Assembly: GCA_002726245.1 (NCBI GenBank) | Contig: PBSM01000004.1 | Location: 1-32,082, forward strand | Reading direction: 5' to 3' | From: Planctomycetaceae bacterium | GTDB taxonomy: Bacteria > Planctomycetota > Planctomycetia > Pirellulales > Pirellulaceae | DNA length: 32,082 nt | Part shown: positions 9,580 to 18,456 of the stretch, piece after piece | Position numbering within the stretch: position 1 is the first letter of the stretch | Layout: every line of letters starts with the position of its first letter | Program-made: the position numbers and the translations under genes | Notes under the pieces: model-generated | Seen by the model: the letters and a program-made list of their open reading frames with translations, nothing else | Database searches by the model: none | What the model was told of the DNA's origin: nothing

Positions 9580-9628
9580 AGTCATTAGTCACTAGTTCAC
9601 AACTACCAATGACCAGTGACTAATGACC
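9580..9628 (-). promoter_or_regulatory. Long hairpin in the leader of the surface-protein gene
   Basis: AGTCATTAGTCACT at 9580-9593 is complementary to AGTGACTAATGACC at 9615-9628 (13 pairs plus one wobble), with a 21-base loop. In the minus-strand transcript the hairpin sits between the WD40 stop and the ribosome binding site of the 1617-aa protein. There is no U-tract, so it is not a standard terminator. It may affect mRNA stability or downstream translation, or it may simply be a by-product of the heptamer repeats. Confidence 0.5.
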
Positions 9629-9655
9629 AATGACCATTGACCATTGACTACCGAC
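9600..9655. repeat. Heptamer tandem repeat (about 8 units)
   Basis: On the plus strand the units are CAACTAC, CAATGAC, CAGTGAC, TAATGAC, CAATGAC, CATTGAC, CATTGAC and TACCGAC, in perfect 7-bp register. The array fills most of the 84-bp gap between the WD40 gene and the surface-protein gene and runs into the last codons of the WD40 gene. Inverted copies of the same heptamer lie at 9580-9593 and create the hairpin described separately. Confidence 0.85.
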
Positions 9656-10712
9656 TAATACTTGGCAACCGTCCGACTCGTGGCTCCGTGTTTCGATCAC
9701 CGCCGGCGACATTACTATTTCGAGTCCAAATCCGGACCGTTGCGTCGTAGCCAGACGATACGAGCACTTCACCTTCGTAAGCCAACGCAGCCACCGAACC
9801 TGTGTGCCCGGCCAACTGCGTGATCTCCTTGCGTTGCTTCAAATCCCAAAGGCGAATCAGATTGTCGCTGCCGCCAGACGCGACTAGCCCTGGGCCACAG
9901 AATTGGAGAGACATCACTTTGGCATTTCCCGTCTCAAGCGAGAACTTCTCGCCCGTATGCAGGTCTGTCACCCGCAAGGTGCGATCTTCGCTGCCGGAGA
10001 CCAAATACTCTCCGTCGCGAGAATAACGAAGCACACGAATGCGTTGGCGATGCGAAACCTCTTCGCTGAGAATCTCTCCCGTTAACGCATCCCACACGCG
10101 AACCTTGCCATTACGTCCGGCTGCAGCGAGTTTGCTACCGCTTGGCGACCAAGCCAGTGCCCGCATGTCCACGCATGGGCATTTTGCCTCGCGGATGGTT
10201 GAGCCTGTCGTCATGTCGATCATTCGCAAAGTTTGATCGAAACCGATCGCCGCGAGAGTCTGACCGTCCAGACTAAGGGCAATCGTCGAGACGACGACGT
10301 CAAGCTGAGCGACTTCGGCGAGCTGTCTGCCCGAGTTGGCATCCCATAACAGAATCCGTCGGTCATTACCCGCCGAGACAAGCGCTCGGCCGTCAGGCGT
10401 GTAAGCGAGTGAACGAATCCAGTCTCGGTGTCCTCGCAGTTGCTGCGCGAAGCGTTCTTCCGCGAGATTCCAGACGTACACAACATGATCGTCGCCAGCA
10501 ATTGCGGCCAGGTTCGCTTCCGGGTGAATGGCCAAGCTCGTCACAACCGGGCGCTGTTCGTCGGAATTCGAGGCTAGTAATTTAACCACCCGCGACGACC
10601 ATCCGGAGGAATTGATCTGCGCCGAGCAATCCCCCGAATGGAGCAGTGTGACTCCGACGACAAGACTCAGGCCGGCAGTTATAACTCGTGTCATAGACGC
10701 CGTTTGTGACAT
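9648..10712 (-). CDS. Secreted WD40-repeat protein (single seven-bladed propeller)
   Basis: The start chosen is the ATG at 10712 because it gives a clean signal peptide (MSQTASMTRVITAGLSLVVG, cleavage after about 'CSAQ') with GGGGGAT just upstream. The in-frame start 90 bases further up would add an improbable N-terminus. The mature part holds seven WD40 repeats ending in VYVWNL, ILLWDA, LRMIDM, VRVWDA, LRVTDL, IRLWDL and VRIWTR, which is one complete propeller and nothing else. Such proteins are binding platforms with no catalysis expected. It is transcribed toward the giant surface protein, probably as the first gene of a two-gene unit, and divergently from the cytochrome/DUF1592 gene. Planctomycetes often keep WD40 domains next to DUF1592 genes, but usually inside larger fusions. 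Confidence 0.88.
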   Translation of the reverse strand: MSQTASMTRVITAGLSLVVGVTLLHSGDCSAQINSSGWSSRVVKLLASNSDEQRPVVTSLAIHPEANLAAIAGDDHVVYVWNLAEERFAQQLRGHRDWIRSLAYTPDGRALVSAGNDRRILLWDANSGRQLAEVAQLDVVVSTIALSLDGQTLAAIGFDQTLRMIDMTTGSTIREAKCPCVDMRALAWSPSGSKLAAAGRNGKVRVWDALTGEILSEEVSHRQRIRVLRYSRDGEYLVSGSEDRTLRVTDLHTGEKFSLETGNAKVMSLQFCGPGLVASGGSDNLIRLWDLKQRKEITQLAGHTGSVAALAYEGEVLVSSGYDATVRIWTRNSNVAGGDRNTEPRVGRLPSISR

Positions 10713-10845
10713 CGATCCCCCCAGAAATCCAGGTCGATTGGTTGCGACCGCATCGCGCACCGAGTGCGCACGATAGCAACTCATCTGGTAGTATCGGCCC
10801 AAAGTGGAGAACTACTACAGACGGAATAGCAGCGACCGCGTGGCT

Positions 10846-10994
10846 GCTAGCACCAAACGGAATTTGACCAAGGGTGCGTTCACATTGAAGTTCTACGCTT
10901 TCTACGACTGTCCCCTCCGAGCTTGCTCGGAGGGGACGAAAGCGTTCGATTTCAAGATATATACGAATTCACCCGAATTCCATTTGGTGCTAGC
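10846..10994. mobile_element. MITE-like palindromic element, 149 bp
   Basis: The ends are inverted repeats: GCTAGCACCAAACGGAATT at 10846-10864 and, reading in from the other side, GCTAGCACCAAATGGAATT from 10994 (one mismatch). The centre is a perfect 13-bp inverted repeat, GTCCCCTCCGAGC at 10910-10922 and its complement at 10925-10937. Further matching blocks (TTGAA..TC, ACGCTTTC) lie in both halves. CTAG at 10847-10850 and 10990-10993 could be a 4-bp target duplication, as made by some IS5-type transposases. There is no open reading frame inside. It lies between the divergent WD40 and DUF1592 genes and could carry promoter or terminator activity. Confidence 0.7.
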
Positions 10995-11020
10995 TCAAGG
11001 CGACTCGATCTTCTACTTTT

Positions 11021-14000
11021 ATGAGAACCATCTCCTTCATCGTGTTGTTCGCGTTCGCGGCTGAGCGAGCAGCGAACGCCGACGAACGCCTGTTCGGAAC
11101 GTACTGTTTCGATTGTCACGGTCACGAGCAGACCGAAGCAGGCATCAACCTCGAGCGGCTCACCGAGGACTTGGACGTTGCCAAAGACTTTCGTCCGTGG
11201 AGAAAGATTGCCGACAAGCTTGAACAAGGCGAGATGCCTCCGGAGGATGCACCTCAGCCGAGCGAGGCAGATCGCCAACGGCTCGCCTCGGCCGCGCGAC
11301 AAAAGTTGCATCAGTCGGCTCTGCAACATGCCGACGACCCGGGCCCAGTTACAATCCGGCGCCTCACGGGGGCTGAATATGCCTATACGATTCGTGACCT
11401 AACGGGCTTAGAACTTGATCTCGAAAGAGATTTCGTCGGTGACGCTGTTGGAGGCGAAGGGTTCGCGAATGTCGGCGACGTGCAGTTCATGCAGGACTCG
11501 ACACTTGAACGCTATCTGGATGCCGCCAAACGAGTCGCCGGGCATGCTGTCATTGGCGCTGGCCCGATGTCGTTCTTTGAGGATCCTGGCCAAACCGGGT
11601 TCGAACTGTCAGCCATCACGCGAATCCAACAGATCTATCGCGACCACGGTTTCCGGTCTGCGGCGGGAGAAGGTGGCGAAGCATTTGGGTTGGATCTCTA
11701 TCCGCGCGCCTTCTTCACCGCGTGGCGGTTCAGGCACCGAGACCAACTCGGTTTGGGCTCGCACACGATCGCAAACCTCGCCCAGGAGGAGGACATTGAT
11801 GTTCGATTCGCGAGCTATATCTGGTCGGTGTTGAACCAAGCAAACCCTTCGTTCCCGATATCGGACATCGTCGCGAAATGGCAGGCATTGCCGGTGCCAA
11901 GCCAACCATTAACCGAGCTGGAGTTAGACGGCGTTCGAAAGCGCTGCGAGCAACTCCATCAGACGATGCACGATTGGCAGACGCGATTTGGGCAAAACGC
12001 AGACGCGAAAGAAGAAGCCCCGGTGCTCGCCGAGGATTCGTTCGACGTCGCTCAATCAAAGCCATTAGAAATGAACGTCAATTGGCCGAAGGGAACGAAG
12101 GTCGCGCATCTTCTCGTATCAATCGAATCGGCAAACCGCGATGGACGGCCGAATGCAGTCGTCATTTGGCAAAAGCCAGCCATTCTGTGGCGCATCCCCG
12201 ATCGTCGTCTGAAAGATCCCGTGCCGCTTCGAACCGTCATATCGGAAGCGGACATCCGCCGTCTCGACTTTGGAAATCATCCTGGCAACGTTCCGATTGG
12301 CATCGATGACTTTGTGACGACTGGTACCGAGCCACTAGCCTTCGAATTGCCGATAGCTGAAGGAGCCAGCTCCGCGCGTCTAACCGTCACCGCGGAGCTA
12401 GACGTAGCGCATGGCGACGATTGCATCGTGCGATGCACGATCTCGCAAGAAGAGGAAACCGATCAGGGCAAACAGATCTCCGCGCTGCTGGCCAAGCCAG
12501 AAAGTGTGGCGTTTGGCGACTGGAAGGCCGGCGTTCTCGACTTCGCTCGCGTCTTACCTCAGGTTTCGCACCGCGAGCCGGCTCCTTCGGATCGTGACCC
12601 GATCCCGTTCCCATTCGACAACTCGTACAACAATCCAGAGCGAAACGACTACCACTACAAGATCAAGTACCACCGCGACGACCGTTTCCTTGTCGATAAC
12701 ATCCTGGACGATGCCACGCGCCAGCGCCTCGATGAGGCGTGGGCAGACCTCTCGGGCTCGTTCGAGTATCACGACGCCTTCCTGGCATTCGTGGCGACGA
12801 AATACGATATCGAAATGAACGGTAAAGGCATCGCCGAACTTGACCCCTCGTGGATCACGCGGCAGCCGCCCGAACCACGCCGGCTGATTGAACCGCTTCG
12901 CCAGAGCTACGCGGCCATTCAACGAGCCTTCCGATCGGCTCAGCCAAATCACCTTGACAACGTTTCGCGACTCGCATCTCGCGCTTGGCGGCGGCCGTTG
13001 ACGAAGGATGAGCAGCGTCAGCTACGCGCGTACTACGATCAACTCCGCGCGGACCAAGGACTCAGCCACCGGAAGGCGATCAAGACATTGTTGGCACGGG
13101 TTCTAGTGGCACCTGAGTTCCTTTACCGAGCCGAAGGTTCGCTCGCGGCTGCGGCTTCTGCTGGGCAGGTTGGCGCGGTTCCCTTGTCGGACTGGGAACT
13201 CGCTAGCCGGCTAAGCTATTTCCTCTGGTCATCGCTGCCGGACGAAGAACTTCGCCGAGCCGCGGCGGCAGGCGAGCTGAGCGATCCGCGGCAGCTCACG
13301 ACACAGACTCGCCGCATGCTTCGCGATCCGAAGATTAAGCGGTTCGCAGCCGAGTTCTTTGGGCAGTGGTTCGGCTTCTATCAGTTCGATCGCTATCGCG
13401 GCATCGACCTACAACGCTTCCCAGAGTTCACCGACAGCTTGAAGAATGGCATGCACAAAGAAGCTGTTCTGTTCTTCGAGCACATCGTCCGCAATGATCG
13501 TCCGCCGAACGAGATATTGTTCGCCGACTACGTTTTCGCTAACGCCGAGTTGGCGGAGCACTACGGTCTCAGGAGCGAATCGCTCGGAGCCACGCACGAG
13601 CTAGTTCCCCAAGTTGGCTCGCATCATCGCGGCGGACTGCTTGGCCTGGGAGCTGTCTTAGCAGTCACCTCCGCACCTCGCCGAACCAGTCCGGTGAAGC
13701 GAGGCGATTGGGTTCTCCGCCGCGTCCTTGGCACTCCCGTCCCGCCGCCTCCTGCGGATGCAGGTTCAATTCCGGCCGACGATGTGCAGGCAGACGGTCT
13801 TACTGTACGAAAGCGGCTCGAAGCGCATAGCCTTGATGCTTCGTGTAACAACTGCCATTCGCGGATCGATCCTCTCGGGTTTTCACTGGAACAATACGAC
13901 GCGATTGGCCGCTGGCGTGAACGCTACCGAGACGGTCAACCGATCGAATCCTCGGCCAAACTACGAAGCGGCGTCAACATTTCGGGGCTCAAGGGACTAC

Positions 14001-14242
14001 GCGCGTATCTGAACGAACAACAACATCTCTTCCGCCGCACGCTTTGTACGAAGCTGGTCGGTTATGCTTTAGGGAGAGGCGAATCGATCTCCGATGTCTT
14101 ACTCATCGAACAGATGATGACCGAAGCGGAAAACGCTGGAAGTTTTTCTGCACTTGTCGAAAGAGTCGTCTCCAGCCGACAATTCCGTTATCGTCGGTCT
14201 ATTAGCGAAACACCGCCGCCGCCCAGCAAGAACGCGGAGTGA
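11021..14242 (+). CDS. Planctomycete c-type cytochrome with DUF1587/1592/1588/1585 domains
   Basis: 1073 aa, with an N-terminal hydrophobic export segment (residues 3-14). Directly after it comes a CxxCH haem site at C29-C32-H33 in the planctomycete cytochrome C domain ([24 protein letters not shown]). Then come DUF1587 (about 110-175, [19 protein letters not shown]), a beta-rich insert (about 340-480), DUF1595 (about 650-710, [17 protein letters not shown]), DUF1592 (about 720-850), DUF1588 (about 860-955) and DUF1585 (about 985-1060, [17 protein letters not shown]). A second CxxCH (C942-N-N-C945-H946) lies in DUF1588. The family is common in planctomycetes, always with a DUF1552 partner, and its reaction is not established; an extracytoplasmic redox role on complex substrates is inferred. 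No clear Shine-Dalgarno precedes the ATG. It overlaps the next gene by 4 bp. Confidence 0.92.
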   Translation: MRTISFIVLFAFAAERAANADERLFGTYCFDCHGHEQTEAGINLERLTEDLDVAKDFRPWRKIADKLEQGEMPPEDAPQPSEADRQRLASAARQKLHQSALQHADDPGPVTIRRLTGAEYAYTIRDLTGLELDLERDFVGDAVGGEGFANVGDVQFMQDSTLERYLDAAKRVAGHAVIGAGPMSFFEDPGQTGFELSAITRIQQIYRDHGFRSAAGEGGEAFGLDLYPRAFFTAWRFRHRDQLGLGSHTIANLAQEEDIDVRFASYIWSVLNQANPSFPISDIVAKWQALPVPSQPLTELELDGVRKRCEQLHQTMHDWQTRFGQNADAKEEAPVLAEDSFDVAQSKPLEMNVNWPKGTKVAHLLVSIESANRDGRPNAVVIWQKPAILWRIPDRRLKDPVPLRTVISEADIRRLDFGNHPGNVPIGIDDFVTTGTEPLAFELPIAEGASSARLTVTAELDVAHGDDCIVRCTISQEEETDQGKQISALLAKPESVAFGDWKAGVLDFARVLPQVSHREPAPSDRDPIPFPFDNSYNNPERNDYHYKIKYHRDDRFLVDNILDDATRQRLDEAWADLSGSFEYHDAFLAFVATKYDIEMNGKGIAELDPSWITRQPPEPRRLIEPLRQSYAAIQRAFRSAQPNHLDNVSRLASRAWRRPLTKDEQRQLRAYYDQLRADQGLSHRKAIKTLLARVLVAPEFLYRAEGSLAAAASAGQVGAVPLSDWELASRLSYFLWSSLPDEELRRAAAAGELSDPRQLTTQTRRMLRDPKIKRFAAEFFGQWFGFYQFDRYRGIDLQRFPEFTDSLKNGMHKEAVLFFEHIVRNDRPPNEILFADYVFANAELAEHYGLRSESLGATHELVPQVGSHHRGGLLGLGAVLAVTSAPRRTSPVKRGDWVLRRVLGTPVPPPPADAGSIPADDVQADGLTVRKRLEAHSLDASCNNCHSRIDPLGFSLEQYDAIGRWRERYRDGQPIESSAKLRSGVNISGLKGLRAYLNEQQHLFRRTLCTKLVGYALGRGESISDVLLIEQMMTEAENAGSFSALVERVVSSRQFRYRRSISETPPPPSKNAE

Positions 14243-15612
14243 TACCGATTTCCAGGCAATCGCCAACTCAAAGCGGCTTCACACGGCGCGGCTTTCTTTG
14301 CGGTGCCGGAGTTAGTCTCGCTTTGCCGTGGCTGGAATCACTGCCGCTGCGAGCAGAGGACTCTGGCAAGCTGCAAACCACAACTAACTCCTCGAAGCCC
14401 CCCGTCCGCTTCGCTTGCATTTACTTCTCAAACGGCGTCGAGCCGGCACATTGGTGGGCGCGAGGAAACGGTTCCTCGATGGAGATCGGTCCAGGGCTCT
14501 CGCCACTGAATCCGTACCGTGAAGACATCGTCTTTCTCCGCGGTCTGTTCAACGAACAAGCGGTTGAAAACCGCAGCGCTCATCTGGGACGTATGCCTAA
14601 CCTGCTGTCGGGAGCTTGGGTAAGTCTCGACCAGAACGACATCCGCGTTGGCAAGACGATGGATCAGGTGCTTGTCCAGCGGATTGGCCATCGGACGGCT
14701 GTGCCGAGCCTCGTGCTGGGGATTGAACCGACGGAGCTGCGGCTCGAAGACGGCCTCTCGATGATCTATGGATCATCGATCTCGTGGAAGTCCGCCACGA
14801 AGCCGGCCACGAAAGAGATCTATCCGGTGCGAGCCTTTGACATGATCGTGGGTGATGCCAAGGGAAGGGAACTCGATCGTAGCATTCTCGATTACATCCT
14901 GGCTGACGCGAAGAGACTGCGGTTGACGGTTGGCGGTGCCGATAAGCAGAAGCTCGACGAATACCTGGAATCGATTCGCGACATCGAGAAGCGAATCGAT
15001 CGCGCGTCGAAAGAACAACGCCTTGAAGGCTGGCAGCCGTCGCTTTCTCAACCGAACATGAAGCGGCCGGCCGACGACTTGCCGCAGAATGTTCCTGAGC
15101 ACATGCGTCTCATCCTCGATTTGATCGTGCTCGCGTTCCAGATGGACAAGACTCGCATTGCGACCTGCATGTTGAACAACGATCTGTCGCAGATGAACTT
15201 CGGTTTCCTGGACGGAGTGCAAGGCAGTCTTCACCTGGATCTGACGCACAACGGCCGCGATCCCGAACTGGAAGCGATGTACTTGAAGACGAATCAGTTT
15301 CACGTGCAGCAATGTGCTTACTTGTTGAAGCGACTCAAAGCGATCGACGAGGGCGGCCAGTCGTTGCTCGACAACTCGCTGTTGATGTTCTGCTCCAACC
15401 TCTTCGACGGCGACAAGCACCAAGCCGACCAAATGCCAATCGTCCTCGCCGGCCGCGGCGGCGGTTCTCTTCAAACCGGACGCATCCTCGACTATCTCGA
15501 TCAAGGCGACGAGAATCGCCGTGCCTGCAGTTTATATCTCTCCCTCATGGACCGCATGGGTGTGGAAGTACCTCGCTTCGGCGACACGGATCGCCGGTTG
15601 GCCAATATCTAA
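14239..15612 (+). CDS. DUF1552 protein, Tat-exported
   Basis: 457 aa. The GTG start at 14239 overlaps the preceding stop in GTGA, which implies translational coupling. The N-terminus has a twin-arginine signal ([20 protein letters not shown]) with cleavage expected near 'LRAED', so the protein is folded, possibly with a cofactor, before export. The body fits DUF1552: an [16 protein letters not shown] segment early, LRGLFN and [11 protein letters not shown], then the conserved central [16 protein letters not shown] and the C-terminal [37 protein letters not shown]1552 proteins are the constant partners of DUF1592 cytochrome-type proteins in planctomycetes. Function is unknown; the pairing suggests one enzyme system in the periplasm. 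Confidence 0.92.
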   Translation: MIPISRQSPTQSGFTRRGFLCGAGVSLALPWLESLPLRAEDSGKLQTTTNSSKPPVRFACIYFSNGVEPAHWWARGNGSSMEIGPGLSPLNPYREDIVFLRGLFNEQAVENRSAHLGRMPNLLSGAWVSLDQNDIRVGKTMDQVLVQRIGHRTAVPSLVLGIEPTELRLEDGLSMIYGSSISWKSATKPATKEIYPVRAFDMIVGDAKGRELDRSILDYILADAKRLRLTVGGADKQKLDEYLESIRDIEKRIDRASKEQRLEGWQPSLSQPNMKRPADDLPQNVPEHMRLILDLIVLAFQMDKTRIATCMLNNDLSQMNFGFLDGVQGSLHLDLTHNGRDPELEAMYLKTNQFHVQQCAYLLKRLKAIDEGGQSLLDNSLLMFCSNLFDGDKHQADQMPIVLAGRGGGSLQTGRILDYLDQGDENRRACSLYLSLMDRMGVEVPRFGDTDRRLANI

Positions 15613-15706
15613 AGCTGTACTGACCGACTCGTGTTGCGAGTTTTGGCGCGTTGGTCCAGCGATTCTTTACAACCAGTCCGGGTGGGGTCTTCGCGTATCC
15701 ATCCCC

Positions 15707-16193
15707 TCAGAAGTGTCGTAAGAATCGGTGTACCAGCACACCTCGCTCAACCATCGAGACCACCAATTCGCTCAAACTCGGCCGCGCATAATTCGCTGGA
15801 CCAACACACCAAGCGTGCTTCAGTTGTGGCTTGCGATCGGAAAGCAGGGCCTCGTAAATCGCTTGCATCGAATTCACCTGGAACCGATGGAAGATCTCTC
15901 GCAAGCTCTCCCACAGCGCACGCTTGCTGACGCACTTTGCCCAAGCCTCGGCAAACAGCGGACAACCGAGTTGCTGCGTCTGGTCCACCAAGAAAGCCAA
16001 CATCATCAACATCGCCAGCACCACCGACAAGTGCTGGTGGCCATGCCCAAAGTTGTGTTCGAAGTGGTAGCCTTGGTTCTTCAACGTGTTGAACGTTTTG
16101 TTTTCAATCTTCCAACGTGAGCGGCCGCCCCACATCAAACGTTCCGCCCGCTCGCGGCACAGGCCCAACCGGGGATCAAGGATGTAAGTGAAA
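15707..16193 (-). pseudogene. DDE transposase, C-terminal fragment (copy 2)
   Basis: The second relic of the transposase at 1762-2319, in the same orientation, with the block RWKIENKTFNTLKNQGYHF and HLSVVLAMLMMLAFLVDQ. Homology to copy 1 begins at FTYILDPRLGLC (16193) and ends near ALLSDRKPQLKHAW. Beyond that the frame runs on into unrelated residues to a stop at 15707, whereas copy 1 stops after NAWEP. The first half of the transposase, with the catalytic Asp residues, is missing, and the breakpoint at 16193 is sharp. The KNQ codon absent from copy 1 is present here, so this copy is closer to the ancestral sequence at that point. Confidence 0.8.
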
Positions 16194-16299
16194 TTCGTAG
16201 CGGCGTTGCCAAAGTGGCAGACTGCTATGCGATATGGCTTAGCCGGACTACAGAACTAAACACAAGTCTCAATTCAAGTTGTGTCATGTTCATACGATT

Positions 16300-16315
16300 T
16301 GGCACGATCTTTGCA
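16300..16315 (+). promoter_or_regulatory. Sigma-54 (RpoN) promoter upstream of hsp20
   Basis: TGGCAC-N5-TTGCA matches the -24/-12 consensus exactly, with GG and GC ten bases apart. It points toward the hsp20 gene and gives a leader of about 150 bases. An imperfect dyad with ACACAA/TTGTGT arms (about 16259-16283) lies just upstream and could bind a regulator, although enhancer sites are usually further away. Expression would then need a bacterial enhancer-binding protein. Confidence 0.7.
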
Positions 16316-16409
16316 ATTAAGAGCCACAGCTCAAAACAATCAGAATCCTAAAGGGTTGAGGCGCCTTTCACTTCTTGGATCGGTTTGAGTGTAACCAGTT
16401 TGCCGATGC

Positions 16410-16469
16410 GGAGCGTCATCCTCTGCGCTCCCGGTGTGTCTATGGAGACGGATGGAATTGAACGGAGGA
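16410..16469 (+). promoter_or_regulatory. Possible SD-masking structure in the hsp20 leader
   Basis: UCCUCUG at 16419-16425 can pair with the Shine-Dalgarno CGGAGGA at 16463-16469 (six pairs plus one G-U). The same anti-SD bases lie in the loop of a competing hairpin, GGAGCG (16410-16415) with CGCUCC (16426-16431). Small heat-shock genes are often controlled by RNA thermometers that hide the SD, so this is a candidate. The class (ROSE, FourU or other) is not recognised. Confidence 0.35.
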
Positions 16470-16476
16470 AAATGCA

Positions 16477-16929
16477 ATGACGACAACATTGAGCAATTGT
16501 GGACCGAGTGGAAATCTGTTTGATGACTTGCGTCGGGTCGCCGAAGGCCTGTTCGGCGACACGGCGAGCGGTGCGATTTTTGCTCCCCGAGTGAATATCG
16601 CGGAGACGGAATCAGGCTATGAAGTCATCGGCGATCTGCCTGGCATGAAGCCTGAAGATGTCAACGTCGAGTTTCGCGATGGCCACTTGTGGATTACTGG
16701 CGAGCGAAAGGACGAAACGGAGGAAGAAGGTAAGACGTTCCACCGTGTCGAACGACGCTTCGGGCAGTTCCGCCGAATCATCTCCCTCGGTAACGAAGTC
16801 GATGGAGATAAGATTGAGGCAAGTTACAAGGACGGTGTCTTGACCATCCACATCCCCAAGGTCGCGGCGGTTCAGCCGAAGAGGATTGAAGTGAAAGGGT
16901 ACCTTGTTTGGCGCGGGCGCCCGAGCTAG
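16477..16929 (+). CDS. hsp20: Small heat-shock protein (Hsp20/alpha-crystallin)
   Basis: 150 aa, an ATP-independent holdase that binds unfolding proteins as oligomers in the cytoplasm. The start is the ATG at 16477, with GGAGGA eight bases upstream. The alpha-crystallin domain covers residues about 35-140: APRVNIAETESGYEVIGDLPG, the DVNVEFRDGHLWITGERK strand pair, FRRIISLGNEVDGDKIEASYKDGVLTIHIPK, ending in the usual PKRIEVK. The tail GYLVWRGRPS after it is not typical and lacks the I-x-I/V anchor, perhaps because the 3' end was altered. It is preceded by a sigma-54-type promoter and meets the lpdA gene end-to-end four bases downstream. Close relatives in planctomycetes occur in several copies, so this is one paralogue. 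Confidence 0.93.
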   Translation: MTTTLSNCGPSGNLFDDLRRVAEGLFGDTASGAIFAPRVNIAETESGYEVIGDLPGMKPEDVNVEFRDGHLWITGERKDETEEEGKTFHRVERRFGQFRRIISLGNEVDGDKIEASYKDGVLTIHIPKVAAVQPKRIEVKGYLVWRGRPS

Positions 16930-16933
16930 TCGA

Positions 16934-18358
16934 TCATTTGCGCTTTGGCTTGTAGATCTCGGTCGCGGTGCCAAAGAAGACTTCGCCGGCGTTCATGAGT
17001 GTTTCACTAAGGGTGGGATGCGGATGAACGGATTCGGTAATGTCGCGGACTTCACACCCCATCTCGATCGCCAGGACCGCTTCGGCGATCAACTCGCCGG
17101 CACCGGACCCGGCAAGGCCGCATCCGAGGACTCGATTCGTCTCCGGATCGACAAGCCACTTTGTCAGACCTTCTGTACGCCCGATCGCTTGGGCACGACC
17201 ACTCGCTGCCCAAGGATAGAGTGCCGTTTCGTAACTGACTCCATCCCGTTTCGCTTGCTCTTCCGTGAGGCCAGCCCAAGCGATTTCAGGATCGGTGAAG
17301 ACCACGGCGGGGATCGCCATCTTGTCGAACTCCGCAGGGCGACCGAGGATAGTTTCTATGGCAACCTTCGCTTCGTGCGTCGCCTTGTGCGCCAACATGG
17401 GCTCGCCTGCCACGTCACCGATCGCGAAGATTCGTTCCTCGGCAGTGCGCTGTTGTCGATCACAGGCGACAAAGCCCTGTTGATTGATCTCGACTCGAGT
17501 GTTCTCCAAGCCGATGTTGCGACTGTTGGGGCAACGCCCAACCGATACCAACACGCGAGAGTATCGCTCGACTCCGAATTTCGCCGGCCCCTCAAAAGTA
17601 ACTTCGACGGCATCGCCGCAGTCCGACAGTGAACCGACTTTGGTATCTAGGTGAATTCGATCCTCGAGTAGCTTCTGCAAACGCTTGTACAACGGCTTGA
17701 CGAGGTCGCGATCCGCCCCGGGCAACAAGCCGTCCGTTAGCTCGACAACGCTGACCTTCGTTCCAAGGTTTGCGTAGACCGTGGCCATTTCGAGCCCGAT
17801 GTAACCGCCGCCGATCACAAGCATGCTTTCCGGAAGGTCGGCCAAGGCGAGCCCGCCAGTTGAATCCATCACGCGCGGTGAATCGATGTTGAAAGCTGGA
17901 GGCATCGCCGGAGTCGAACCACTCGCGAGGATCAAGTGATCGAAGGTTAGCTGACCCCCTTCAGGAATCGAATCGTTATCACCTTCCAGAAGCAACGTCG
18001 TCGAGTTCTCAAAAGATCCGCGTGCCGTGATGACCTTAACTTTGCGACGCTTTGCGAGTTGCTTTAGCCCACCGGAGAGCGTCGAGATGACTTTCTCTTT
18101 ACGAGCGCGAACCTTATCTACGTCGATCCGCGGAGCGGGATATTCAACACCCCAGTCCGCCGTCAACTCGTCCACTTCACTGATGACGCGGGCGACATGG
18201 AGCAGCGCCTTGGACGGAATGCAGCCTCGCAGCAGGCAAGTGCCACCCAACCTGGGCTCGGCCTCGATCAACGTGACTTCGAGACCTTCGTCAGCGGCTA
18301 GAAAGGCCGCTGCGTATCCGCCTGGCCCTCCTCCCAATACGGCAAGCTGGGTATGCAT
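16934..18358 (-). CDS. lpdA: Dihydrolipoyl dehydrogenase (E3)
   Basis: 474 aa, the flavoprotein that reoxidises dihydrolipoyl groups of pyruvate/2-oxoglutarate dehydrogenase and glycine cleavage, passing electrons to NAD+. Visible are the FAD-binding GGGPGGYAAA at the N-terminus, the redox-active pair C41/C46 in GGTCLLRGCIPSK, the NAD-binding VIGGGYIGLEMATVY (about 181-195), the FAD motif FAIGDVAGEPMLAHKA (about 315-330) and the C-terminal catalytic HPHPTLSE. Length is that of the family. The GTG/ATG choice is clear (ATG at 18358), but no strong SD is seen. It stands alone, without E1 or E2 genes, about 100 bp downstream of rpsD on the same strand and convergent with hsp20. Confidence 0.95.
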   Translation of the reverse strand: MHTQLAVLGGGPGGYAAAFLAADEGLEVTLIEAEPRLGGTCLLRGCIPSKALLHVARVISEVDELTADWGVEYPAPRIDVDKVRARKEKVISTLSGGLKQLAKRRKVKVITARGSFENSTTLLLEGDNDSIPEGGQLTFDHLILASGSTPAMPPAFNIDSPRVMDSTGGLALADLPESMLVIGGGYIGLEMATVYANLGTKVSVVELTDGLLPGADRDLVKPLYKRLQKLLEDRIHLDTKVGSLSDCGDAVEVTFEGPAKFGVERYSRVLVSVGRCPNSRNIGLENTRVEINQQGFVACDRQQRTAEERIFAIGDVAGEPMLAHKATHEAKVAIETILGRPAEFDKMAIPAVVFTDPEIAWAGLTEEQAKRDGVSYETALYPWAASGRAQAIGRTEGLTKWLVDPETNRVLGCGLAGSGAGELIAEAVLAIEMGCEVRDITESVHPHPTLSETLMNAGEVFFGTATEIYKPKRK

Positions 18359-18456
18359 GAGGAACCGTCGCGGGACTGGAGTCTAGAGACAGAACCTGAC
18401 TAGAACACGAGCCGTGAGTCCAACACTTGCACCGGAATCTCGGTCCTTCGACATTC

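Noticed and set aside
9600-9655. Heptamer array as a CRISPR array
   Set aside because: The units are 7 bp with no spacers and no cas genes are nearby.
14773-15504. 243-codon minus-strand frame under the DUF1552 gene
   Set aside because: Shadow of a well-recognised coding frame; no start signal.
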